Source: Pseudoalteromonas flavipulchra NCIMB 2033 = ATCC BAA-314 | GTDB lineage: Bacteria; Pseudomonadota; Gammaproteobacteria; Enterobacterales; Alteromonadaceae | Length of the DNA: 64,000 bases | Reading direction: 5' to 3' | NCBI GenBank assembly: GCA_000814665.1 | Contig: JWIH01000018.1 | Coordinates: 248,001 to 312,000 of the forward strand | Part shown: in pieces, positions 19,448 to 28,161 of the stretch | Numbering within the stretch: position 1 is the first letter of the stretch | How the letters are laid out: every line of letters starts with the position of its first letter | Made by a program: the position numbers and the translations under genes | Notes under the pieces: generated by a model | Told to the model about the DNA's origin: nothing | Seen by the model: only the letters and a program-made list of their open reading frames with translations | The model's database searches: none

Positions 19448-20511
19448 AAATTTTAATAACAGGCGGTGCTGGCTTTATTGGTAGTGCTGTTGTTAGGTAT
19501 ATTCTTTCAACTACAGACAATACGGTTATTAATGTAGATGCATTGACATATGCAGGTAATTTAGAGTCAATTCCAACTGAATTGCAATCGGACCGTTATA
19601 TTTTTGCACAAGTTGATATTTGTGATTATCAAGCACTTAAACAAGTGTTTGGTGAATATAAGCCTGATTTGGTGATGCATTTAGCTGCAGAAAGCCATGT
19701 TGATCGATCTATAGAGGGGCCTGGAGCATTTATTAACACCAATGTAATTGGCACATTTAATATGTTGGAATGTGCAAGGCACCATTGGCAAAGCTTAACT
19801 GTTGATGCACAAGCTGAGTTTAAATTTCATCACATTTCAACAGACGAAGTATATGGTGATCTTAAAGGAACCGATAACTTGTTTACAGAGCAAACGCCTT
19901 ACGCGCCAAGCAGCCCTTATTCGGCGAGTAAAGCTGGCTCTGATCACTTAGTAAGAGCTTGGGCAAGAACCTATGGCTTACCTGTTGTTGTAACTAATTG
20001 CTCTAATAATTATGGCCCTTACCACTTCCCTGAAAAGCTTATACCACATGTTATTTTAAATGCATTACATGGTAAGCCTTTACCTGTGTATGGTGACGGT
20101 AAGCAAATTCGAGATTGGTTATTTGTTGAAGACCACGCTCGCGCTTTATACAAGGTAGTAACCGAAGGCAAAGTTGGCGAAACATATAATATTGGTGGTC
20201 ATAACGAAAAACAAAATATCGAAGTAGTCCACATTATTTGTGAATTACTAGAAGAGCTTGTACCCAATAAACCTGAGGGTATTGCTAATTATAAAGAGCT
20301 AATTGCTTTTGTAGAAGACCGACCTGGACACGATTTGCGTTACGCAATTGATGCAACAAAAATTCAAAAAGATCTAAACTGGGTACCAGAAGAAACTTTT
20401 GAAACGGGTATGCGTAAAACCGTTGAGTGGTACTTGGCAAATACAAACTGGTGGCGGCGTGTGTTAAATGGTGACTATAAACTTGACCGCATTGGTGTAA
20501 ATACAAAGTAA
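19444..20511 (+). CDS. rmlB: dTDP-glucose 4,6-dehydratase
   Basis: A 355-residue SDR enzyme converting dTDP-glucose to the 4-keto-6-deoxy sugar. The NAD motif GGAGFIGS is at the N-terminus, with [11 protein letters not shown], the YSASK catalytic motif and the [14 protein letters not shown] segment. The start is TTG at 19444: a TTGA overlap with the SDR stop, with AAAAGGGG just upstream as ribosome binding site. GC content is higher than in the preceding six genes, marking the end of the variable block. Confidence 0.95.
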   Translation: MKILITGGAGFIGSAVVRYILSTTDNTVINVDALTYAGNLESIPTELQSDRYIFAQVDICDYQALKQVFGEYKPDLVMHLAAESHVDRSIEGPGAFINTNVIGTFNMLECARHHWQSLTVDAQAEFKFHHISTDEVYGDLKGTDNLFTEQTPYAPSSPYSASKAGSDHLVRAWARTYGLPVVVTNCSNNYGPYHFPEKLIPHVILNALHGKPLPVYGDGKQIRDWLFVEDHARALYKVVTEGKVGETYNIGGHNEKQNIEVVHIICELLEELVPNKPEGIANYKELIAFVEDRPGHDLRYAIDATKIQKDLNWVPEETFETGMRKTVEWYLANTNWWRRVLNGDYKLDRIGVNTK

Positions 20512-20523
20512 AGAATAAATTAA

Positions 20524-21402
20524 ATGAAAAAATATAAAGGAATAATTTTAGCAGGTGGCTCTGGTACACGTTTACATCCAATCACTCTCGGTGTATCTAA
20601 GCAGCTTCTACCAATTTATGATAAACCGATGATTTTTTACCCGCTGTCAGTTTTAATGCTAGCGGGCATTCAAGATATACTAATTATTTCTACCCCTGAA
20701 GATATGCCAGCATTTCAGCGCTTATTAGGCGATGGAAGTCAGTTTGGTATTAACATTAGTTATGCAGAGCAGCCGAGCCCTGATGGTTTAGCACAAGCTT
20801 TTACAATTGGAGCTGAATTTATTGGAGGCGATAATGTTAGCTTAGTTTTAGGAGATAATATCTTTTATGGTCAGAGTTTCAGTGCGCAATTAGCTAAGGC
20901 TGTATCTATCAAAACTGGCGCGACAGTATTTGGCTACCCAGTAAATGATCCAGAACGTTTTGGCGTTGTTGATTTTGACGAAAGTGGTATTGCTACCAGC
21001 ATTGAAGAAAAACCAGTGCAACCAAAATCAAATTATGCGGTAACAGGGCTTTATTTTTACGATAATGATGTAGTAGAAATTGCCCGTAATATTAAGCCAT
21101 CGCCTCGTGGTGAACTTGAAATTACAGATGTTAATAATGTCTACCTACAACGTGGAGACTTAAACGTAAATGTTTTGGGACGAGGCTTTGCATGGTTAGA
21201 CACTGGCACTCATGATTCGCTGATTGAAGCGGGCCAATTTGTTAAAACTATAGAGCACCGCCAAGGCTTAAAGGTCGCATGCTTAGAAGAAATAGCATTA
21301 CAAAAAGGTTGGTTAAGCCAAGAGCAAGTTTTAGCCGCAGGTAATAAACTTAACAAAACGGGTTATGGCCAGTATTTATTAAATTTAGTAAAAGATAAAT
21401 AA
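20524..21402 (+). CDS. rmlA: Glucose-1-phosphate thymidylyltransferase
   Basis: A 292-residue nucleotidyltransferase making dTDP-glucose from glucose 1-phosphate and dTTP. The GGSGTRLHP nucleotide loop, [12 protein letters not shown] and LGDNIFYG motifs are intact, and length is normal. It follows rmlB by 12 bases and precedes rmlC by one. Confidence 0.95.
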   Translation: MKKYKGIILAGGSGTRLHPITLGVSKQLLPIYDKPMIFYPLSVLMLAGIQDILIISTPEDMPAFQRLLGDGSQFGINISYAEQPSPDGLAQAFTIGAEFIGGDNVSLVLGDNIFYGQSFSAQLAKAVSIKTGATVFGYPVNDPERFGVVDFDESGIATSIEEKPVQPKSNYAVTGLYFYDNDVVEIARNIKPSPRGELEITDVNNVYLQRGDLNVNVLGRGFAWLDTGTHDSLIEAGQFVKTIEHRQGLKVACLEEIALQKGWLSQEQVLAAGNKLNKTGYGQYLLNLVKDK

Positions 21403-21403
21403 G

Positions 21404-21940
21404 ATGAAGATTGTAGATACCAAAATCCCTGAAGTTAAAATCATTGAGCCAAAAGTGTTTGGAGATGATAGAGGTTTTTTTTTAGAAACTTTTCAAGCCG
21501 AACGTTATGCTAGTGTCATAGGTCTGGACCTAACCTTTGTACAAGACAATCATAGCCGTTCTTGCAAAGGGGTTTTAAGAGGCTTGCATTTTCAAAAAAT
21601 GAAGCCTCAAGGTAAGTTAGTTCGCGTTGTTACTGGTGAAGTGTTTGATGTAGCAGTCGACATCCGTAAAGGCTCGCCAACATTCGGCCAGTGGGAAGGA
21701 GTACTTTTAACTGGTGACAATAAAAAGCAGTTTTGGGTACCTCCTGGATTTGCTCATGGCTTTGTGGTGCTGAGTGATACTGCTGATTTTGAGTACAAAT
21801 GTACAAGCTATTATGATCCAACAGATGAAGGTGCTATTCGTTGGAATGATCCCGACTTAGCCATTAATTGGCCAATTGATTTCGAGCCATCACTATCAAG
21901 TAAAGATAAAGATGCGTTATTTTTATCTCAGTTAGAATAG
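21404..21940 (+). CDS. rmlC: dTDP-4-dehydrorhamnose 3,5-epimerase
   Basis: A 178-residue cupin epimerase acting on the 4-keto sugar made by RmlB. GFFLETF, QDNHSRS, VLRGLHFQ and the PPGFAHGF segment mark the family. The usual fourth gene rmlD (dTDP-4-dehydrorhamnose reductase) is not found in this window, so the final reduction must come from elsewhere or the product is a different sugar. Confidence 0.95.
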   Translation: MKIVDTKIPEVKIIEPKVFGDDRGFFLETFQAERYASVIGLDLTFVQDNHSRSCKGVLRGLHFQKMKPQGKLVRVVTGEVFDVAVDIRKGSPTFGQWEGVLLTGDNKKQFWVPPGFAHGFVVLSDTADFEYKCTSYYDPTDEGAIRWNDPDLAINWPIDFEPSLSSKDKDALFLSQLE

Positions 21941-21957
21941 CTGAGGAAGAGGGAAGA

Positions 21958-22500
21958 TTGGAAAAGATAAAAATTATACTTTTTGATGTTGACGGAGTGA
22001 TGACTGACAGCAGTATCTATATAGATTCTAGTGGTGAAAGTTTTAAAAAGTTTAATGTTAAAGACGGCTTAGCAATAGAGTTACTGAGAAGTCATGGTAT
22101 TAAAACTGGGGTTGTATCAGGTAAAGCAAGTGCGGCATTAACTGAGCGTTGTGAAAAGCTAGGCTTTGACTACATTATTACAGGCTGTAAAAACAAATTG
22201 CCTAGGGTTCAAGTTATTTGCAATGAGTTGAATATAAATTGGGAGCAAGTTGCTTTTGTTGGTGATGATGTCCTTGATATACCGGTAATGAAAGAATGCG
22301 GTATTAGCTTTGCTCCAAAAGACGCCCATGATCTTGTTTTTAAATATGCAACGCATGTAACAGAAGCGAGCGGTGGTAACGGGGTAGTAAGAGAGGTTGC
22401 CGATAAAATCTTACTATCGCGTTTTGAGTCGCTTGAGCAAATTTATGATGTTCTACTTAGTAAAATCGTTGCTGATGATGTTGCTACCATGGAACAGTAA
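21958..22500 (+). CDS. kdsC: 3-deoxy-D-manno-octulosonate 8-phosphate phosphatase (KdsC)
   Basis: A 180-residue HAD-family phosphatase removing phosphate from Kdo-8-phosphate. The catalytic motif FDVDGVMTDS (Asp10, Asp12) and the VGDDVLDIPVM metal motif are present, as are GVVSGKAS and GGNGVVREV. The start codon is TTG (21958), preceded by the purine-rich GAGGAAGAGGGAAGA. It belongs to a four-gene Kdo block (kdsC-A-B-D). A NeuA/NeuB-type C-terminal phosphatase would look similar, but the neighbours settle the assignment. Confidence 0.92.
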   Translation: MEKIKIILFDVDGVMTDSSIYIDSSGESFKKFNVKDGLAIELLRSHGIKTGVVSGKASAALTERCEKLGFDYIITGCKNKLPRVQVICNELNINWEQVAFVGDDVLDIPVMKECGISFAPKDAHDLVFKYATHVTEASGGNGVVREVADKILLSRFESLEQIYDVLLSKIVADDVATMEQ

Positions 22501-22538
22501 AATATTAATTTAAGATAATTATAGTACAAGGATTACCG

Positions 22539-23336
22539 ATGTTTTTAATCGCAGGCCCATGCGTTATTGAATCAGAGAAACTGGTCTTTGAGGTCGCAGA
22601 GAAAATGAAAAAAGTGACTGAAGAGCTTGGTGTAGAATATATTTTTAAAGCCAGCTTTGATAAAGCCAATCGCAGCTCAACCTCCAGCTATAGAGGTCCT
22701 GGAATTGCAGAGGGCTTACGTATTTTGGCTAAGGTTAAGTCTGACTTGGGGTTAAGAGTTTTAACTGATGTTCATGAAGATACTCCAATTGATGAAGTAG
22801 CGAGTGTTGTAGATGTCTTACAGACACCAGCTTTCTTGGTACGCCAAACTAACTTTATACAAAAAGTTGCTCGTGCGGGTAAGCCTGTCAATATAAAGAA
22901 AGGTCAGTTTCAAGCGCCTTGGGACATGCATCAAGTTGTTAATAAATGCTATGAAGTAGGTAATAAAGATATTTGGTTATGTGACCGCGGAACTTCATTT
23001 GGATATAATACTTTAATTAGTGATATGCGTGGCTTGCCTGTGATGCGAAGTACGGGTTGTAAAGTAGTATTTGATGCAACCCACTCTGTGCAGCAGCCAG
23101 GTGGACAAGGCTCAACATCAGGTGGGCAGAGAGAAATGGTACCTGTATTAGCACGTGCAGCTGTAGCTGTAGGTATCGATGGCTTATTTACTGAGACACA
23201 TCCCAATCCAAGCATTGCACTAAGTGACGGTCCAAACATGATCCCGCTTGAGCACATGTATGAAATGTTGGAAACGCTACTTGAAATTGATGCTGTAACA
23301 CATAAACGTCCGTTCCTAGAAAATAAGTTGGTATGA
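22539..23336 (+). CDS. kdsA: 3-deoxy-8-phosphooctulonate synthase (KdsA)
   Basis: A 265-residue aldolase condensing arabinose 5-phosphate with phosphoenolpyruvate. The N-terminus [20 protein letters not shown], the NIKKGQF and DVHE strands, and the TETHPNPS motif near residue 220 are typical. A GGxGSTSGG-like run (QGSTSGGQR) is present as usual. The ATGA overlap with kdsB suggests coupling. A Kdo synthase copy inside a polysaccharide cluster normally supplies Kdo for the extracellular polymer in addition to lipid A core. Confidence 0.94.
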   Translation: MFLIAGPCVIESEKLVFEVAEKMKKVTEELGVEYIFKASFDKANRSSTSSYRGPGIAEGLRILAKVKSDLGLRVLTDVHEDTPIDEVASVVDVLQTPAFLVRQTNFIQKVARAGKPVNIKKGQFQAPWDMHQVVNKCYEVGNKDIWLCDRGTSFGYNTLISDMRGLPVMRSTGCKVVFDATHSVQQPGGQGSTSGGQREMVPVLARAAVAVGIDGLFTETHPNPSIALSDGPNMIPLEHMYEMLETLLEIDAVTHKRPFLENKLV

Positions 23337-24109
23337 TATCGGAATCACCCAAAATGAAAGAAGGTAGCTTAAAAGTAGTTATACCAGCTAGATATGGTTC
23401 CTCTCGCTTACCAGCAAAGCCTCTACTAGAGATTAATGGTAAACCAATTTTTTGGCATGTAGTGCAACGAGTATTAGAAGCAGGTGTCTCAATCAACGAT
23501 ATTATTTTAGCAACTGATGATGTAAAAATTGAAGAGAAAGCTAAATCACTTTCTATTCCGGTAATTATGACGGCGTCAGGTCATGTTAGTGGTACAGACC
23601 GTGTTCATGAAGTCGCCATCAAACTAGGATGGCCCGACTCAACACTAGTGATGAATGTGCAGGGGGATGAGCCATTAATTCCTTATATGTTGATCTGCAG
23701 GTTAGTTGAGTTTGCGATGCGCAATCAACACTTTAGCATTTTAACTGCGGCAACTAAAATCACCCAACTAAGTGAGTTACACAACTGTAATGTAGTTAAA
23801 GCAATTATCACCGAATATAATGAGGCGCTATATTTTACTCGAGCACCGGCACCAATAGATCGTGATGATCCCAATGATATTTCTGCAGCTAAAAGGCATA
23901 TAGGTATATATGTGTACAAGGTATCTGCGTTAAAAACTATTTGTGGTTTACCTGAATCTCATTTAGAAAGGTTAGAAAAACTTGAGCAGTTACGTGCTTT
24001 AAGTAATGGTCTCTCCATAGGAGTCATGGATTATGATGATGAAATTCCTCACGGCATTGATACTAGGGAAGATTATTTGGTAGTAAAACAAAAAATGGAA
24101 GGTTTATGA
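23333..24109 (+). CDS. kdsB: CMP-Kdo synthetase (KdsB)
   Basis: A 258-residue cytidylyltransferase activating Kdo to CMP-Kdo. The [14 protein letters not shown] nucleotide loop, the NVQGDEPLI motif and HIGIYVY region identify it. Translation probably starts at the ATG overlapping the kdsA stop, although ATG 23354 is closer to the conserved N-terminus. Confidence 0.93.
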   Translation: MISESPKMKEGSLKVVIPARYGSSRLPAKPLLEINGKPIFWHVVQRVLEAGVSINDIILATDDVKIEEKAKSLSIPVIMTASGHVSGTDRVHEVAIKLGWPDSTLVMNVQGDEPLIPYMLICRLVEFAMRNQHFSILTAATKITQLSELHNCNVVKAIITEYNEALYFTRAPAPIDRDDPNDISAAKRHIGIYVYKVSALKTICGLPESHLERLEKLEQLRALSNGLSIGVMDYDDEIPHGIDTREDYLVVKQKMEGL

Positions 24110-25035
24110 GTACGTTAGAAATAGCTCGTAGAGTGATCAGTAATGAAATTGAAGGGTTACATGCACTCGTTGCACAACTTGATCAACAATTTGATTCTGT
24201 TGTTGAGCTTATACTCAGCACTCAAGGGCGTACAATTATCTGCGGCATGGGTAAGTCAGGTATTATTGGTAAAAAAATTGCGGCATCTTTTGCAAGCACC
24301 GGGACACCAAGTTTTTTTATGCATCCAGGGGAAGCTTTCCATGGTGATTTAGGAATGGTTACTTCTGCAGATATTTTTATTGCCATTTCTAACTCCGGAG
24401 AAACGGAAGAAGTACTAAAGTTATTGCCTTTTTTGAAAGACAATAACAATCATATTATTGCAATTACCGGAGACCCTAGCTCTACACTCGCAAAAAATGC
24501 ACATTACCATTTAAATGTTGCGGTTCCTTCTGAAGCTTGTCCTTTGCAATTGGCGCCAACCTCCTCTACAACTGCGACTTTAGTGATGGGGGATGCGTTA
24601 ACTGTAGCTCTTATGGAATCTAGAAGGTTTCAACCTGAAAACTTCGCTCGCTTTCATCCTGGTGGTAGTTTAGGTCGAAAGTTATTGAGTAAAGTTTCAG
24701 ATGAAATGATCAAAGATGAGTTGCCTGTTGTTACTAGCGAAACCCCCTTAAGCGAAGTTCTTAGTGTAATGTCTAAAGGTACCTTGGGTTTGACCTTAGT
24801 TGTAAATAATGGTGAGCTATACGCAATAATAACCGACGGTGATTTACGCCGAGCTATCGAAAAGTACGGTAAAGATCTATTTGATTTGCAGGCTGAGCAT
24901 ATTGCTAGCCGTTTTCCAGCAACTATAGAGCCTGAAGTATCTATGTCAGTAGCTTATGATAAAATGCAAGATAAAAAAATTAACTGCTTAATTGTTTGTC
25001 ATGGTAGTGAAGTTGTTGGTGTTCTTAAAAAGTAA
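24106..25035 (+). CDS. kdsD: Arabinose-5-phosphate isomerase (KdsD/KpsF)
   Basis: A 309-residue isomerase converting ribulose 5-phosphate to arabinose 5-phosphate, the Kdo precursor. An SIS domain fills the first 180 residues (CGMGKSGIIGKKIAASFASTG, SNSGETEE), followed by a CBS domain pair. The C-terminus ends right at VVGVLKK, about 15-20 residues shorter than E. coli KdsD, so the last CBS strand is trimmed. It overlaps kdsB by four bases. Confidence 0.92.
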   Translation: MSTLEIARRVISNEIEGLHALVAQLDQQFDSVVELILSTQGRTIICGMGKSGIIGKKIAASFASTGTPSFFMHPGEAFHGDLGMVTSADIFIAISNSGETEEVLKLLPFLKDNNNHIIAITGDPSSTLAKNAHYHLNVAVPSEACPLQLAPTSSTTATLVMGDALTVALMESRRFQPENFARFHPGGSLGRKLLSKVSDEMIKDELPVVTSETPLSEVLSVMSKGTLGLTLVVNNGELYAIITDGDLRRAIEKYGKDLFDLQAEHIASRFPATIEPEVSMSVAYDKMQDKKINCLIVCHGSEVVGVLKK

Positions 25036-25067
25036 TTTTTTGGAAATTTTTATAGATCGGGATTTTT

Positions 25068-26447
25068 ATGAGTAAAGGTTTTACAAAAGAAAACCATGTT
25101 TTAGTTGCAATAATGCACCGATGCTCTGACTTGTTTGCTATTTTCTTAGGTTTTGCATTTGCAATGTGGCTGATAAATGGTGAAGTTTGGCCTCAGAAAA
25201 GCTTTATTTTGACTTTGTTTTTGAGCTTTGCAGTTGCTTTTTGGTTATATCCACACCTAGGAATGTATCGCACTTGGCGTGGAGAAACAAAGTTAAAGGA
25301 AGTCGGTTTAGCTGTATACTGCTGGACTATTAACCAAGTTGTATTGGGAGCTATTTATTATATCTCTGATAGCTCGTTAACTTATGACAATACTTTATTT
25401 GTTTATTGGTATTTAACCGGTTTATTAGCTCTTGTCGTGATTCGATTTTCTATACGAGTATTATTAAATAAATATCGCTCTAAAGGTGGTAATCAGCGCC
25501 ACGTATTGATTATTGGAGATGGTAATATAGCAAACCGTATGGTTGCTAAGATTTATAACTCACCTTGGACAGGGTATAAAATAATTGGGTCATTTGGTGA
25601 TGAATCACTGAGAGATTGTGAGCTTTTAGGTGATTTCAATGAGATTGAAAGTTATATCAATGCACACTGCGAACAAATAGATCAGGTTTGGATTGCTTTG
25701 CCTCTATCTGACGAATTATTGGTTGAACGTATTTTGCATAGTTTACGTAATGCAACGCAAACTATACGTTATATCCCAGACATGCGAGGTTTTAGGTTAA
25801 TTAACCACTCAGTTAGTGATATTGCAGGTATGCCTGTCATTAATTTAAGTATGTCGCCAATTAGTGGGAGTAATCAGCTATTAAAGTCATTGGAAGACAA
25901 ACTTCTTTCTGGGCTGATTTTACTTATGATCAGCCCTGTACTCATTGCTTTAGCCGTTGGTGTTAAGTTAACTTCACCAGGCCCTGTATTTTATCGTCAA
26001 GAGCGTGTTAGCTGGAATAACAAAAAGTTTATGATGCTTAAGTTTCGCTCTATGCCACAAAATAGTGAAAAAGATGGTATCCAATGGGGGGGGGCTAAAA
26101 ATAAAACAAACACTAAGTTTGGGCAGTTTATTCGCAAAACAAGCCTTGACGAATTACCACAATTTATAAATGTATTGAAAGGGGACATGTCGATTGTGGG
26201 GCCTCGGCCAGAAAGAACAGTTTTTGTTGAGCAGTTTAAAGACGAAATCCCGGGCTATATGCAAAAGCACATGGTTAAGGCTGGTATTACCGGATGGGCA
26301 CAAATTAATGGTTGGCGGGGGGATACTGATTTAAAAAAGCGAATTGACTGTGACCTTTACTATATTGATAACTGGTCTATTTGGTTTGATATAAAAATAA
26401 TCTTCCTAACCATATTTAAAGGTTTTGTGAATAAAAATGCCTACTAA
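25068..26447 (+). CDS. wcaJ: Undecaprenyl-phosphate sugar phosphotransferase (WcaJ family)
   Basis: A 459-residue inner-membrane enzyme that starts repeat-unit synthesis by moving a hexose 1-phosphate (usually glucose) to undecaprenyl phosphate. Four N-terminal membrane segments and a CoA-binding-like domain (HVLIIGDGNIANRM) are followed by the C-terminal Bac_transf domain: a hydrophobic hairpin near 280-300, KLTSPGPVFYRQER, KFRSM, TSLDELPQF, GDMSIVGPRPE and YYIDNWS. It is the last metabolic gene of the cluster, 32 bases after kdsD. Confidence 0.93.
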   Translation: MSKGFTKENHVLVAIMHRCSDLFAIFLGFAFAMWLINGEVWPQKSFILTLFLSFAVAFWLYPHLGMYRTWRGETKLKEVGLAVYCWTINQVVLGAIYYISDSSLTYDNTLFVYWYLTGLLALVVIRFSIRVLLNKYRSKGGNQRHVLIIGDGNIANRMVAKIYNSPWTGYKIIGSFGDESLRDCELLGDFNEIESYINAHCEQIDQVWIALPLSDELLVERILHSLRNATQTIRYIPDMRGFRLINHSVSDIAGMPVINLSMSPISGSNQLLKSLEDKLLSGLILLMISPVLIALAVGVKLTSPGPVFYRQERVSWNNKKFMMLKFRSMPQNSEKDGIQWGGAKNKTNTKFGQFIRKTSLDELPQFINVLKGDMSIVGPRPERTVFVEQFKDEIPGYMQKHMVKAGITGWAQINGWRGDTDLKKRIDCDLYYIDNWSIWFDIKIIFLTIFKGFVNKNAY

Positions 26448-26498
26448 TACCTTTAGATATCGTTCATTTTTTGACTCCTTAAATTAACCGAGAATTTA

Positions 26499-26639
26499 AT
26501 GCTTTATAAAGTTAAAGCTGTTTTAGGCGATGCTGAGCATCGCCAGACTGCTATCAATGCCTGCATTGCTCTTGCTATTCGGGTTTTAGGGGCTGAGCCA
26601 GATGTAACTCCCCCAAAAAATGAAACAGTTCATAAATAG
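26499..26639 (+). CDS. Short ORF of 46 residues, function unknown
   Basis: ATG 26499 opens a 46-codon frame ending TAG 26637-26639. The product has a helical N-terminal half (AINACIALAIRVLGAE) and a polar tail. No clear ribosome binding site is visible ahead of it and no family is recognised. It lies between wcaJ and a broken insertion sequence, so it may be a remnant. Confidence 0.3.
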   Translation: MLYKVKAVLGDAEHRQTAINACIALAIRVLGAEPDVTPPKNETVHK

Positions 26640-26672
26640 AATTTTCCATTAACTAAAATAGGAAAATTTACG

Positions 26673-26807
26673 ATGAGAAAAAGTAAGTTCAGCGAAACCC
26701 AAATTGTCAGCATGATCAAAGAAGCTGAGTCAGGTATTCCTGTGCCTGAAATCTGCCGTAAACATGGTATCGGCCAAAGTACATTTTACAAATGGCGCTC
26801 AAAGTGA
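26673..26807 (+). pseudogene. Truncated IS3-family (IS407-like) orfA fragment
   Basis: The 44-codon frame begins MRKSKFSETQIVSMIKEAES and continues with a helix-turn-helix (EICRKHGIGQSTFYKWRSK), which is the N-terminus of IS407-type OrfA. It breaks off at a TGA that belongs to the left end of another IS element. The rest of OrfA and all of OrfB are missing. This is an older insertion cut by a younger one. Confidence 0.72.
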
Positions 26808-26868
26808 TCTGCTCTAATCATACAGGACACTTTGATAATGGAATATAGTCCAAATATCGAGGTGTAAA

Positions 26869-27156
26869 ATGACAAAAAGAACAAATAGAAGTTATCCAGC
26901 TGAGTTTAAGCAAGAAGCAGTGGCATTGGTCACTGAACAAGGTTATAGCGTTGCGAAGGCAGCAGCATCCTTGGGGATCACTGATAAGTGACTATACAAC
27001 TGGAAAACCAAGTTTGAAGCAGAGCAATTTGGAACAAGCTTAAATGCTGATGAGCGAGCTGAGATGTTGAAACTTCGTAAGGAAAATAAAGAGCTTAGGA
27101 TAGAAAAGGAAATCCTAAAAAAGGCCAGTGCCCTCTTGCTAAAGGAAACCAAATAG
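26869..27156 (+). pseudogene. IS3-family OrfA with in-frame stop
   Basis: The frame starts MTKRTNRSYPAEFKQEAV and carries a helix-turn-helix, then reads TGA at 26989-26991 in the middle of the LGITDK-LYNWK segment. Reading through gives the leucine-zipper part (EMLKLRKENKELRIEKEILKKAS) to TAG 27154-27156. A single nonsense change therefore splits the gene. Confidence 0.72.
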
Positions 27157-27186
27157 CGTTTAAAACGATAAACTCTTGTCGATATT

Positions 27187-28007
27187 TCCTGTTACGCAGC
27201 CTTGCAGAGTAATAGGTGTGAGTCGTAGCGCTTATTATGCTTGGCTGAATAGGCCTGTGAAGCGCATTGCACCTGAGCAGCTTAATCTATATCGAAGAGC
27301 CAAAGCTATTTTTAAAAACCAGTCGAAATAGCTTGGGTTACCGAGAGTTAAAGAAACGGTCATGCAAGGAGGGCATTCAGGTGAGTAATTATGGAGTTCA
27401 ACAGCTCATGAAAAAGCTCGGCTTAACCGTGACACAACAGGTTGCTTATAAGGTGACGACGAAGCGCAAGCACAGTGATAGCGTAGCTGATAACTTATTG
27501 AATCAAAACTTCAATCCAGTAGCAGCAAATCAAGTTTGGGCTGGTGATGTCACGTACTTGAGAACGGGTGAAGGCTGGATGCACCTAGCAATAGTAATGG
27601 ATTTATACTCCAAACGAATCGTCGGTTGGCACATCGATAAGCGCATGACGACAGACTTAGTAAGTAAAGCGATGATAAAACCGTATAGCTTGCGCCAACC
27701 ACCAATAGGTTTAGTGCTTCATTCAGATCGGGGCTCACAATACACAAGTAAACGTTACCGCCATTTATTGGCGAGTCGGGCCAGCATGATAGATGTGGGG
27801 GCTTGCTGGGATAACGCGGTTGTAGAACGCTTCTTCGGCAGCTTAAAGCATGATTGGTTGTTGAAAGTGCCTCAGCCAACACGAGAATATATGAGAACAG
27901 ACGTAGCCGCGTATATGCGCTATTACAACTTAGAAAGATTGCATACTGCTAATGGTGATTTATCGCCAGCGGAGTACGAACTAAGTTCCTTAAGAAAAGT
28001 GTCCTGA
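27187..28007 (+). pseudogene. IS3-family OrfB transposase with frameshift
   Basis: The first part (VSRSAYYAWLNRPVKRIAPE) is read in one frame and stops at TAG near 27330. The rest continues in another frame from about 27310 to TGA 28007. The shift maps to the run TTTTTAAAAAC, where one A seems to be inserted. The downstream part keeps the DDE catalytic motifs: VWAGDVTYL, LVLHSDRGSQYTS and CWDNAVVERFFGSLK. Without a frameshift event it cannot make an intact transposase. Confidence 0.7.
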
Positions 28008-28161
28008 TTTAATTTAAATGTGCAGAACACTTTTTATAGAAATACTCATAGCCTATTACAAAACCTAATCATTTACTAATGTATCTTCATCTGTGTTAGT
28101 CTAGGCCAACTTACATAGCCAAGCTTTATTTGGCGTAACTTATAAAATTACAAAAACTCTT

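Larger units (their letters stand above)
26802..28034 (+). mobile_element. IS3-family insertion sequence, inactive
   Basis: The left end (AAGTGATCTGC) and the inverted right end (28021-28034) share AAGTG-[A/T]-TCTGC, and both ends also carry an inner CAGGACACTT motif. The element is about 1.23 kb with OrfA and OrfB-like frames. No target duplication is evident at its borders, so one end may have been altered. Both ORFs carry inactivating mutations (see separate entries). It lies inside an older IS407-like orfA remnant. Exact end bases are uncertain by a few positions. Confidence 0.65.
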
